From: JAMLHH01 sp964653095
Lineage (GTDB): Bacteria; Bacteroidota; Bacteroidia; Chitinophagales; JADIYW01
DNA: 64,000 nt
Assembly (NCBI GenBank): GCA_964653095.1
Contig: CAZZEH010000002.1
Location: 1 to 64,000, forward strand
Reading direction: 5' to 3'
A program made the translations under genes and the position numbers. The notes beneath the pieces are model-generated. The model searched no databases. It was given only the letters and a program-made list of their open reading frames with translations, and was not told where the DNA came from. Below, in pieces: positions 8,908 through 17,057 of the stretch; the first letter of the stretch is position 1; every line of letters begins with the position of its first letter.

Positions 8908-8977
8908 CGCTCGTTAACAAACCCTGAAAGCTATTTATTGGTCAGACAGGCATTAAAAAACAAAACATTTTTAGAAA

Positions 8978-9601
8978 ATGGCAGTAAGAATCAGATTACA
9001 AAGACACGGTAGAAAAGGAAGACCTTTTTACAAAATTGTCGCTGCAGACAGCAGAGCAAAAAGAGACGGTAAATTTATTGAAGCATTAGGATCTTATAAT
9101 CCTACCACAGTTCCTGCAACAATCGAACTAAATGTGGATCGGTCAGTTTATTGGCTTCAAACCGGAGCCCAACCAACCGATACCGTTCGGGCAATTCTTC
9201 AGTTTAAAGGTGCTTTATACAAAAAACACCTTTTGAGAGGTGTGGACAAAGGTGCGTTGACCGTTGAGGAAGCAGAAGCAAAGTTTGAGGAATGGATTGC
9301 AAACAAGAATAAAGTTGCAGAGGCTGCTCAGGATAAAGAAAAAGCAAGAAGACTGGCGCACTACCAGGCTTCAGTACAGGCAGGGAAAGAAAGAGCAGAA
9401 GCCAGAATTAAAGTCAAAGAAGAAGCACTAAAAGTTGAAACTGGCGAGGAAGCTACAGAAGAAATTGCACCGGAAGCTCCAGAGGTGGCAGAGGAAATTC
9501 CAGCGGAAGAAGCTGGAACTACTAAAGCAGCAACTGAACAGGAAGTACCTGCTGATGAACCTGAAGCAGAGCAATCTTCAGAAGAAGAGGCCGCAGAGTA
9601 A
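8978..9601 (+). CDS. rpsP: 30S ribosomal protein S16 with long acidic tail
   Basis: The first ~85 residues are a standard S16 (MAVRIRLQRHGRKGRPFYKI, ALGSYNP). It is extended to 207 residues by a helical, lysine-rich linker and a Glu/Ala-rich tail (~residues 145-207) with no predicted fold. Extended S16 tails are usual in Bacteroidota, while S16 elsewhere is ~80-90 residues. It is the first gene of rpsP-rimM-trmD, followed by rplS, the conserved small-subunit/tRNA-modification operon. Confidence 0.96.
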   Translation: MAVRIRLQRHGRKGRPFYKIVAADSRAKRDGKFIEALGSYNPTTVPATIELNVDRSVYWLQTGAQPTDTVRAILQFKGALYKKHLLRGVDKGALTVEEAEAKFEEWIANKNKVAEAAQDKEKARRLAHYQASVQAGKERAEARIKVKEEALKVETGEEATEEIAPEAPEVAEEIPAEEAGTTKAATEQEVPADEPEAEQSSEEEAAE

Positions 9602-9643
9602 TAATATCTTTTTTATTCCGCCAACCGGTTTCTTTCAATTCCG

Positions 9644-10153
9644 ATGGGTGAACTTATTCAAATAGGAGTAATACTCAAAGCACACGGTGTACGTGGAGTG
9701 ATGAAAGCAGCAGTGGAACCCTTTTATATTGGGGTTGTCCCTGAGCTGGAAGCCATTTTTATTAAAACTGCTCAAAATGAAATACTCCCTTTTTTTATTG
9801 AAACAGCCGAAGTAATTTCCGGGGAAACAGTTTTATTGAAGCTTGAAGATATTTCGGGTAGGGAGCAGGTGGCACCGCTAATTCAAAGCGGCATCATGGT
9901 CAGAGAGGAGGATTTAGACGGAGTTGCTGTAGAAGAAGATTCCTGGATTGGATTTTTGATAATTGATACTACTTTGGGTGAAATTGGTAAAATACAGGAT
10001 ATTTTAGAGATGCCTCAGCAGGATTTGGCCAAAGTACTGCACGATACAAAAGAACTGCTCATACCGTTGCATGAGGATTTAATTGACAAAGTGGACGAAA
10101 AAAATCAAAAAATATTCATGAATTTACCGGAAGGTTTGACAGAAGTATTTTAA
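9644..10153 (+). CDS. rimM: 16S rRNA processing protein RimM
   Basis: This 169-residue assembly factor helps mature the head of the 30S subunit and binds S19. The N-terminal beta-barrel begins IGVILKAHGVRGVMKA (family motif G.I...HGl.Ge.k). The C-terminal PRC-barrel has IGKIQDILEMPQQDLAKV and ends with IPLHEDLIDKVD...MNLPEGL, all typical. The position between rpsP and trmD confirms the assignment. Confidence 0.95.
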   Translation: MGELIQIGVILKAHGVRGVMKAAVEPFYIGVVPELEAIFIKTAQNEILPFFIETAEVISGETVLLKLEDISGREQVAPLIQSGIMVREEDLDGVAVEEDSWIGFLIIDTTLGEIGKIQDILEMPQQDLAKVLHDTKELLIPLHEDLIDKVDEKNQKIFMNLPEGLTEVF

Positions 10154-10162
10154 TCATTGATT

Positions 10163-10843
10163 ATGCGTATAGATATACTTTCGGCAGTTCCTCAGCTTTT
10201 AGAAAGCCCGTTCAGCCACTCTATTCTGAAAAGGGCTGCAGAGAAAGGTATTGTCGAAATAGTGATACACAATATCAGAGATTATGCGATAAACAAACAC
10301 GGGCAGGTTGACGATTATCAATTTGGTGGAGGTGCCGGTATGGTGCTGATGATAGAACCTATCCTAAAGTGTATCAACCAGTTGAAAGGCGAGAGAGAGT
10401 ATGATGAAATTATTTTCCTCACTCCGGATGGAGAACTTTTAAATCAGAGCATAGCAAACAGTCTGTCTCTCAGAAAGAATCTCATACTTATCTGCGGACA
10501 CTATAAAGGAATTGACGAAAGACTGAGAGAACATATCATTACAAAAGAAATTTCTATTGGAGATTATGTATTGTCCGGCGGGGAATTGCCGGCGGCTGTT
10601 TTGACGGATGCGATTGTTCGGCTTATTCCCGGAGTGCTTAGCGACGAAACATCCGCTTTGTCCGATTCTTTTCAGGATGATTTGTTATCTCCTCCTGTTT
10701 ATACCCGACCTGCCGATTATGACGGGTGGAAAGTCCCGGACGTGCTGTTGAGCGGACATGCCGCCAGGATTGATGCCTGGAGACATGAAAAAGCATTGGA
10801 AAGGACACAAAAAATGCGGCCGGATTTATTAAAAAACAAATAA
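10163..10843 (+). CDS. trmD: tRNA (guanine37-N1)-methyltransferase
   Basis: This SPOUT methyltransferase makes m1G37 in tRNAs reading CNN/CGG codons, preventing +1 frameshifts. Diagnostic segments are MRIDILSAVP at the start, YQFGGGAGMV, the trefoil-knot region LICGHYKGIDER, and ISIGDYVLSGGELPA. The length, ~226 residues, is normal. I chose ATG at 10163 over an in-frame TTG six bases upstream, because homologues begin MRIDI. It lies 9 bp after rimM. Confidence 0.96.
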   Translation: MRIDILSAVPQLLESPFSHSILKRAAEKGIVEIVIHNIRDYAINKHGQVDDYQFGGGAGMVLMIEPILKCINQLKGEREYDEIIFLTPDGELLNQSIANSLSLRKNLILICGHYKGIDERLREHIITKEISIGDYVLSGGELPAAVLTDAIVRLIPGVLSDETSALSDSFQDDLLSPPVYTRPADYDGWKVPDVLLSGHAARIDAWRHEKALERTQKMRPDLLKNK

Positions 10844-10861
10844 AATTAAAGCACAAAATTA

Positions 10862-10892
10862 TTTGAAATATTTTATAATAGTGCTAACTTTG
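10862..10892 (+). promoter_or_regulatory. promoter of rplS
   Basis: TTTG (10862-10865) and TAACTTTG (10885-10892) are separated by exactly 19 bp, a textbook Bacteroidota promoter. Transcription should start ~6 bp later, giving a short leader before rplS at 10916. It gives rplS its own promoter besides read-through from trmD. Confidence 0.8.
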
Positions 10893-10915
10893 CAAACCGA
10901 TTTAAAGAAAGATCA

Positions 10916-11263
10916 ATGGATATCATTAAAAGTCTAGAAAAGGAGCTTATTCCTGAAAACAATTTACCTGAATTTAAGGCAGGAGATAACGTAAGCGTTC
11001 ATTATAAAATTATTGAGGGAGCGAAAGAGCGTATTCAGATATTTCGCGGGGATGTCATTCAGAGAAGAGGTTCCGGACTGACAGAAACTTTTACAGTAAG
11101 AAAAATTTCCAACGGGATAGGGGTAGAAAGAATTTTCCCTCTTTATTCTCCAAACATTGCTCAAATAGAAGTTCATAAAATTGGTAGAGTGCGTAGAGCA
11201 AGAATTTTTTATCTGCGTAAACTCAGAGGTAAAGCTGCCAGAATTAAGGAACAAAGAAGATAA
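10916..11263 (+). CDS. rplS: 50S ribosomal protein L19
   Basis: This 115-residue large-subunit protein at the 30S-50S interface has the family signature FRGDVIQRRGSGLTETFTVR and the C-terminal RRARIFYLRKLRGKAARI. It comes last in the rpsP-rimM-trmD-rplS order and has its own promoter. A strong hairpin terminator follows. Confidence 0.97.
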   Translation: MDIIKSLEKELIPENNLPEFKAGDNVSVHYKIIEGAKERIQIFRGDVIQRRGSGLTETFTVRKISNGIGVERIFPLYSPNIAQIEVHKIGRVRRARIFYLRKLRGKAARIKEQRR

Positions 11264-11276
11264 TTATAATATAGAT

Positions 11277-11315
11277 AAAAAGAGACTGTTCGACTTTTCG
11301 GACAGTCTCTTTTTA
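11277..11315. terminator. bidirectional intrinsic terminator, rplS / GH36 gene
   Basis: AGAGACTGT and ACAGTCTCT form a stem around an ~12-nt loop, flanked by an A-run on the left and a T-run on the right. It can therefore end both rplS (+) and the convergent glycosidase gene (-). Confidence 0.85.
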
Positions 11316-11330
11316 TTTTGCCCAAATCAC

Positions 11331-13358
11331 TTATTGCTGATTTTTGTTTATAGTGATTTTCAACACGGCAAAATTCTTTTTTTGAATCAGTTTAAAAGGC
11401 TGACCATTAACAGTTTCCCCTATATAGTCTTTTGGCACTTTCAAGTATATAGTGGGATTTAATTGAAGCTCTTCTCTAAGTTCGAGTTGAATGTTTTTCC
11501 CTTTTAAGGATATTTTTGTAATCTCAGAACCCGGAAAGAAATGACCGTCCGAGCCTAATACTCCAAATGGTCCCGAACTGCAAATGTGAAGCAAAATACT
11601 TTGATGCTTTGGGATACTTAAGTTTTGTTCGTGTGTGAGTATTTCCTGCGAAAATCCGTCAAAATAAATCCCCGCCGACAGTTTGTGGATTTTGTCCCGA
11701 TCAGAAAGATTGAGGTATGCAAGATATCGTCTGTCATCGATCTGAAAAAGAATTTTGTACAGCCCTTCACTGTGCTCGACATGTATTTCTTTCTTTTTGA
11801 CTAACGGAAAAATCGAACGAAACTGCCTCTGAGTACTCTTGTCATAAAGTGAAATGTCATCTGAAGTGAAAATTAAATCCCCGAAAATCAGATTGCACAG
11901 TAACAGGGTGTATTGCTCTTTTTTAGTCAGTTGCTGTTTGTTCTTTCTGAGAATAACGACGTCCGGATCGTTCAGGAAACCGTTTCTGCTGTATTGTCGT
12001 CTGCCAATCGTATTGTTGCAGGCTGAAACGGTAGAGAGCCTTTCTCTGACCCTGAGCCATTTTAAAATTTTATTTTCCCATTTCAAATGTACATCCGGCC
12101 CGATTCGACAGTAATCAGTTGTGCCGGATGCAGTGCCGATAGGTATTCCGCAACCTAATAAAATGGTATTTTCGCCTACTGCTTTACGTATAAACAGCAT
12201 GGCATCATTCATGACTGCTGCACGACTCTTTCCGTTTTGCGCCTGAAGGCATACCGCAAATAAAAAATCAATTTTGATAAAATTAAATCCCCAGTCTTTG
12301 GTCAACGTGGAGAAAACCTTTTTGAGATACGACTGAACTTCGGGATGATAAAAATTTAGTGCATAATACTCCCAACTCCAAAAGTAATTGATTCCGACAC
12401 GAAGCGGCTTACCTTCATTATCGCGGAGAAACCATTCAGGGTGATTTGTAAAAAGGGCGGATTTTTTTTCAGCAACAAAAGGAGCAACCCAAATACCCGC
12501 CTGAAAGCCTGCCGATTTAATTTTTTGCGCAAGTGATTTCATTCCGTTTGGAAATCTGTCATTGACCGACAGCCAGTCGCCGACTCTGCTTTGATATCCG
12601 TCGTCAATTTGAAAAACATCAATTGGCAAATTAGATTGTGTGAAGTTTTTGAGGTTTTTCAGAATGATTTCTTCGGAGATTTTATTGTAATAATTGTACC
12701 AGGAAGTCCACCCAACGGCTGGTTTTACTTTAGATTCTGCCTGCTCAAAAAGCATAAAGTAGTGCTGGAAAGCAGAGGTTTCTGTATTTTCAGTCTGAAA
12801 AAAGTCATATATCGTAACTTCTCCGGTGATTTCCCAACTATTTACATCCCGCACGATGTGCATTTCATCATGATTTGACAGATGTATGAAATTGCTGAAA
12901 GCATTTTTTTCGTCCAATGAACCTATGAAGTGTATTTTTTTATCAGGAAGATTCAGATAGGTGTGTCCCCAACTGTGAATTTCTCCTTCTGCTCCTGAGT
13001 AATTGTGGTAAGTACTGTCACCATAGTTAGCCGCATAACGATGAGCAATTTTCCTCAAAGGTTTGATTTGATCTGAAGTTTGGTACAGCTTGGATTCGGA
13101 CCAGGACTGGAAACCGTTTGCAAAAATTGATCGGACATCCTGATAATCTCTTTTCAGATAAATTTTTAATTCTGACAGAGTAATTTGTTTTTCTGTATTG
13201 ATTTTGCCTGTAAGTCTTTCTCCCGAGAGGCATTCCTCTGTCCTAAATTCAAATACAATATAGTCGGTTTTTAATACAGGATTATCTGCTGAGAGGGTGT
13301 ATTCTTTTGTCTGCCCTTCAGTAAAGTATTTTAAATGGATTTTTTCTAAGGTGTACAT
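11331..13358 (-). CDS. glycoside hydrolase family 36, probable alpha-galactosidase
   Basis: A 675-residue enzyme with an N-terminal beta-sandwich (~1-210), a TIM barrel and a C-terminal beta domain. GH36 hallmarks are VGWTSWYNYYNKI, VFQIDDGYQ, and FNFIKIDFLFA, whose Asp is the expected nucleophile. CRIGPDVHLKWE contains the expected acid/base Asp. No signal peptide is evident, so it is probably cytoplasmic or periplasmic by another route. It overlaps the upstream secreted hypothetical gene by 13 bp and is probably co-transcribed. The substrate is inferred from the family only. Confidence 0.88.
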   Translation of the reverse strand: MYTLEKIHLKYFTEGQTKEYTLSADNPVLKTDYIVFEFRTEECLSGERLTGKINTEKQITLSELKIYLKRDYQDVRSIFANGFQSWSESKLYQTSDQIKPLRKIAHRYAANYGDSTYHNYSGAEGEIHSWGHTYLNLPDKKIHFIGSLDEKNAFSNFIHLSNHDEMHIVRDVNSWEITGEVTIYDFFQTENTETSAFQHYFMLFEQAESKVKPAVGWTSWYNYYNKISEEIILKNLKNFTQSNLPIDVFQIDDGYQSRVGDWLSVNDRFPNGMKSLAQKIKSAGFQAGIWVAPFVAEKKSALFTNHPEWFLRDNEGKPLRVGINYFWSWEYYALNFYHPEVQSYLKKVFSTLTKDWGFNFIKIDFLFAVCLQAQNGKSRAAVMNDAMLFIRKAVGENTILLGCGIPIGTASGTTDYCRIGPDVHLKWENKILKWLRVRERLSTVSACNNTIGRRQYSRNGFLNDPDVVILRKNKQQLTKKEQYTLLLCNLIFGDLIFTSDDISLYDKSTQRQFRSIFPLVKKKEIHVEHSEGLYKILFQIDDRRYLAYLNLSDRDKIHKLSAGIYFDGFSQEILTHEQNLSIPKHQSILLHICSSGPFGVLGSDGHFFPGSEITKISLKGKNIQLELREELQLNPTIYLKVPKDYIGETVNGQPFKLIQKKNFAVLKITINKNQQ

Positions 13359-14314
13359 ATATCTTCACGAATCTGATTGAACAGTAATGAGACTTTTGCT
13401 TTGTCTTTCCCTTTCGTAGGGAATTTCCACACGCCCTGATAATCTATCTTTCGGGGTACAAGCAGATTTTTATATTTCTGCATATGTATATCAATAGACA
13501 GATCACAGGAAGCCATCCAACCCGGATAATACAATTCATAAGACCTTTGGAGGATTGCTAAGTCTTCAACCCTGAATGTAGTTTTCATCTTTTTTATAAG
13601 AACAGACTTCCGCCAATTTGGATATTTGATACTGTCCACTTCAATGTCGAAGTAATAAACGGGAGTGGAGTCATTCATCATGTCGAAGTCCACTTTGAAT
13701 TTATACATATCGGCAGTCGGCGGTTCAAAAATATTGGTTTTCATTTTATTGCCGAAAAAAGGCACTTGAATTCGAAGAGTATGGGGAGCAAAAATAAATC
13801 TTTTAATTAACTCTTTCTGCTGACGGATATCCTTTGGTTTGTCTAATACCACAAGACCCTTAGGCGATGAAGGAGGTTGGATATTGCATTCTCTTTTTTC
13901 AGTTGTAAAAAACTGAAGCAGCATTTGGTAGGTTTCTGAAATAGGTTTTCCTTTTTTATCAAAGAAATACCCCAAACTGTCCAAGGTAACATATTTTTGT
14001 TTTCGGCATCCGCTACAAACCTCCTGCTGGTAAGCCCTTTTTATGGAACCTTCCCGCTTTTTCTGATCACTGACCTCTGCGCTCATTTTCATCTCATGAG
14101 AAAGTGTTTTTAGCAGAGCAAAGCCATAAAACAGACTCGTGTCTTCCATAGTATATCTGATAAAATCTGTAGGGTTTAGTCCTCCTTCACCCACCGCATA
14201 TACCGTCACTGAATCCAAAATAAAACTGGCAGCAATATCGTCATATTCATTTGTCTGAGCACGGAGACCATGCAGTGAATAAGTTATTAGTAAAATGGAG
14301 AGTATTGTCCGCAT
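13346..14314 (-). CDS. secreted hypothetical protein
   Basis: A 322-residue protein with a signal peptide (MRTILSILLITYSLHGLRA, cleavage before QTNE). I recognise no domain. A CSGC pair occurs near residue 97, and the C-terminal half is beta-rich, with alternating hydrophobics around FEPPTADMYKFKVDFDM. Its start lies 38 bp from the divergent hbd gene, and its end overlaps the GH36 gene, suggesting shared transcription. Confidence 0.75.
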   Translation of the reverse strand: MRTILSILLITYSLHGLRAQTNEYDDIAASFILDSVTVYAVGEGGLNPTDFIRYTMEDTSLFYGFALLKTLSHEMKMSAEVSDQKKREGSIKRAYQQEVCSGCRKQKYVTLDSLGYFFDKKGKPISETYQMLLQFFTTEKRECNIQPPSSPKGLVVLDKPKDIRQQKELIKRFIFAPHTLRIQVPFFGNKMKTNIFEPPTADMYKFKVDFDMMNDSTPVYYFDIEVDSIKYPNWRKSVLIKKMKTTFRVEDLAILQRSYELYYPGWMASCDLSIDIHMQKYKNLLVPRKIDYQGVWKFPTKGKDKAKVSLLFNQIREDICTP

Positions 14315-14352
14315 GAAATATTAAATTGCAGGCACAAAATACGAGTTAATAT

Positions 14353-15243
14353 ATGAAAAGTATTACTGTTGCCGGTGCGGGAACAATGGGAAACGGAATT
14401 GCACATGTGTTTGCCCAAAATGGATTTAAGGTTAATTTGGTGGATTTAAAGCAGGAACTGTTGGACAAAGCTCTTACAACTATCAATAGAAATTTAGACA
14501 GACAGCAGAGTAGGGGCTTGATTACAGAAGAAAAGAAGACAGAAACTCTTGCCAATATTTCTTTAAGTACAGATTTGGAAGCTTCCGCGAAAAGTGCAGA
14601 CCTTGTGGTGGAAGCTGTTTCTGAAAACATTAAAGTCAAAGAAACTATTTTCAGATTATTGGATGAATCTGCTCCGGCGCATACTATTTTGGCTTCCAAT
14701 ACATCTTCAATTTCTGTTACAAAACTGGCTTCATTTACCAACCGCCCTGACAAAGTGATAGGTATGCACTTTATGAACCCGGTTCCGGTTATGCAACTTG
14801 TGGAGGTAATCCGGGGATATGCCACTTCGGATGAGACAGCAGCTTTAGTTATGGATGTTTCCAAAAGGCTGAACAAAGTTCCCGTAGAAGTCAATGATTA
14901 TCCGGGATTTGTGGCAAACAGAATTTTAATGCCCATGATTAATGAAGCCATATATACTCTGTATGAAGGGGTGGGAGGAGTGACCGAAATTGATACAGTG
15001 ATGAAATTGGGCATGGCTCATCCAATGGGACCTTTGCAGCTTGCAGACTTTATAGGCTTGGATATTTGTCTTGCGATTATGAATGTCTTGTATGAAGGCT
15101 TTAAAAATCCTAAGTATGCTCCCTGCCCATTATTAATCAATATGGTCACCGCCGGAAAATTGGGAGTGAAATCGGGAGAAGGCTTTTACGTACACACAAA
15201 AGGCAGTAAAGAACTTACCGTTTCACCTGCGTTTCTTAAATAA
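14353..15243 (+). CDS. 3-hydroxyacyl/3-hydroxybutyryl-CoA dehydrogenase
   Basis: This 296-residue cytosolic NAD(P)-dependent enzyme interconverts 3-hydroxyacyl-CoA and 3-oxoacyl-CoA in beta-oxidation or butyryl-CoA metabolism. The Rossmann motif GAGTMGNGIAHVFAQNG starts at residue 7. The catalytic His is in IGMHFMNPVPVMQLVE, and LIxADxxGLD-like PLQLADFIGLD lies in the dimerisation domain. It is the stand-alone short form (Hbd/PaaH type). ddl begins 6 bp downstream. Confidence 0.92.
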   Translation: MKSITVAGAGTMGNGIAHVFAQNGFKVNLVDLKQELLDKALTTINRNLDRQQSRGLITEEKKTETLANISLSTDLEASAKSADLVVEAVSENIKVKETIFRLLDESAPAHTILASNTSSISVTKLASFTNRPDKVIGMHFMNPVPVMQLVEVIRGYATSDETAALVMDVSKRLNKVPVEVNDYPGFVANRILMPMINEAIYTLYEGVGGVTEIDTVMKLGMAHPMGPLQLADFIGLDICLAIMNVLYEGFKNPKYAPCPLLINMVTAGKLGVKSGEGFYVHTKGSKELTVSPAFLK

Positions 15244-15249
15244 AATAGT

Positions 15250-16335
15250 ATGGCTAAAAGGCAAATAGCACTTATGTTTGGAGGAAAGTCTCCTGAGCAT
15301 GAAGTATCGGTAGTTTCTGCCCAAAGTGTGTATAAAGCTATAGACCGAACACTTTTTGAGGTCTGTTTGATTGGAATATGTTCGGACGGCAGATGGTATT
15401 TTGAACAGGAGGTTGATTTTTTACAAAAAGAATTCATAATTGGCGTCAAAGGGAAGGAGCTCTTTCTTTTGCCCGGTCATTCATCAGGTCAGATTAGATT
15501 TTTATCTGACGGGAATAGTATCGGAGAAATTGAAGCGGTGTTTTTGGTGACACACGGACCCAACGGTGAGGACGGCAATTTGCAGGGATTGCTCAATCAG
15601 CTTAACTTGCCCTTTGTGGGCCCGGATGTGTTGGGGTCTTCGGTGGCTATGGACAAAGATGTGAGTAAAAGATTATTTCAGCAGGCAGGAATTGGTTGTG
15701 CGGATGGAATAGTTTTACACAGACATTCGTTTGAAGAAATTGATTACGGCGAAGTTACAGATCGGCTTGGAAAAGTGTTATTTGTAAAACCTGCCAATAT
15801 GGGTTCTTCAGTGGGAGTACACAAAGTCACAAATAAGCAGGAGTTTATTGAATCACTCAAAGATGCTTTTCAGTACGATACTAAAATACTAATTGAAAAA
15901 GCAGTTACAGGCAGAGAGCTTGAATGTGCCGTAATGGGCAATGAATACCCGCAGGCAAGTACGGTAGGGGAAATTGTGATGACTCAGGGATTTTATGATT
16001 TTGAATCAAAATATGTCAGTGAAGACAATGCAAAACTATTTGTACCTGCGGAAAATCTGGATAATAAAACAATTAAAAAAATTCAGAGTACTGCCATTCG
16101 TGCGTATCAGTGCCTGAATTTGGAGGGCATGACCAGAGTAGATGTGTTTTTGACAGAGACAGGTGAAGTGTTGGTTAATGAAGTAAATACTTTACCCGGT
16201 TTTACATCCATCAGTATGTATCCAAAATTGTGGGAAGAGTCCGGAGTGAGCTATTCTGATTTAATTACCCGGCTTATAGATTTTGCAATTGAAAGGAGTA
16301 AGAGGCGAAAGTCACTAAAGAGTGCAAGAAAGTAA
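15250..16335 (+). CDS. ddl: D-alanine--D-alanine ligase
   Basis: This 361-residue ATP-grasp enzyme makes the D-Ala-D-Ala dipeptide of peptidoglycan. Motifs are MFGGKSPEHEVSVVSA, THGPNGEDGNLQGLL, FVKPANMGSSVGV and the Mg-binding NEVNTLPGFTSISMYP. It ends in a short basic tail (RSKRRKSLKSARK). Length is normal for Ddl. It lies 6 bp after the hydroxyacyl-CoA dehydrogenase, a probable operon without obvious functional link. Confidence 0.95.
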   Translation: MAKRQIALMFGGKSPEHEVSVVSAQSVYKAIDRTLFEVCLIGICSDGRWYFEQEVDFLQKEFIIGVKGKELFLLPGHSSGQIRFLSDGNSIGEIEAVFLVTHGPNGEDGNLQGLLNQLNLPFVGPDVLGSSVAMDKDVSKRLFQQAGIGCADGIVLHRHSFEEIDYGEVTDRLGKVLFVKPANMGSSVGVHKVTNKQEFIESLKDAFQYDTKILIEKAVTGRELECAVMGNEYPQASTVGEIVMTQGFYDFESKYVSEDNAKLFVPAENLDNKTIKKIQSTAIRAYQCLNLEGMTRVDVFLTETGEVLVNEVNTLPGFTSISMYPKLWEESGVSYSDLITRLIDFAIERSKRRKSLKSARK

Positions 16336-16387
16336 GATGTTTTATAAAAAGTAAGTAGATTTTAAAGTACACTATTAAAAAAATAAT

Positions 16388-16828
16388 TTGAAAAATATAT
16401 ACTATGAAGGCCAGGTAATGTGGTCAATGATTGATGCTAATGGACACCTTAGACATTCTGCTTATGCAGATTTAGCGGCTCAGGCAAGAACCAATTTATT
16501 GGATAAATCGGGATTGACTTTTGACGAATTTTCTAAGAAGCTAATAGGTCCTATATTGTTCAAAGAAACCTTAGTGTATCATCGGGAAGTTCGGATGCAT
16601 GAGGATGTCAGAGTGACTGCTGAGTTGAGTAGGTATAATACCAAAAATTCCAGATTTTCTTTCAGACAGGTCATTTATAAAGGGGACAATATCAAATGTG
16701 CCACCATTGATGTGGATGGGGCATTTATGGATTTGACTAAGAGGAAACTGACAAAGATTCCTGAAGACTGGACTCTTATTTTTGAACGGATTCCGAAATC
16801 AGATGATTATCTCGAAACAATAGAATAG
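16388..16828 (+). CDS. acyl-CoA/acyl-ACP thioesterase-like hotdog protein
   Basis: A 146-residue single hotdog domain of the 4HBT/FatA-like type. The helix-leading motif MIDANGHLRHSAYADLAAQ contains the Asp-x-x-x-His arrangement of 4-hydroxybenzoyl-CoA-type thioesterases (usual form DxNxHxNN). The start is a TTG at 16388, chosen because the residues between it and the first ATG (KNIYYEGQV) align with the first strand of the family. It is 52 bp after ddl and may be read by the same transcript. Confidence 0.78.
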   Translation: MKNIYYEGQVMWSMIDANGHLRHSAYADLAAQARTNLLDKSGLTFDEFSKKLIGPILFKETLVYHREVRMHEDVRVTAELSRYNTKNSRFSFRQVIYKGDNIKCATIDVDGAFMDLTKRKLTKIPEDWTLIFERIPKSDDYLETIE

Positions 16829-17057
16829 GAAGTAGATTAATCGGTAATTATTTAGAAACTCTCTAAAATAATATACTTTCTTTCAAAAAAAGAGGAAAAA
16901 CAAGCTCTGTCGAAACTTGTTGGACACCTTTTATGTTACGTATTTGTATCTTTAAGATTGAGATTTTGATAAGAGGTCTAAGAATCTGTACATGCGTTCC
17001 CGTTGTGTGACCTACAAAATTTCAGCTTTATTTTTTTATTATAAAACCAAATTGAAT

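Noticed and set aside
16992..17057. Upstream ATG extension of aconitase (22 codons)
   Set aside because: Residues are not typical of the family start, and ATG 17058 begins the conserved N-terminus.
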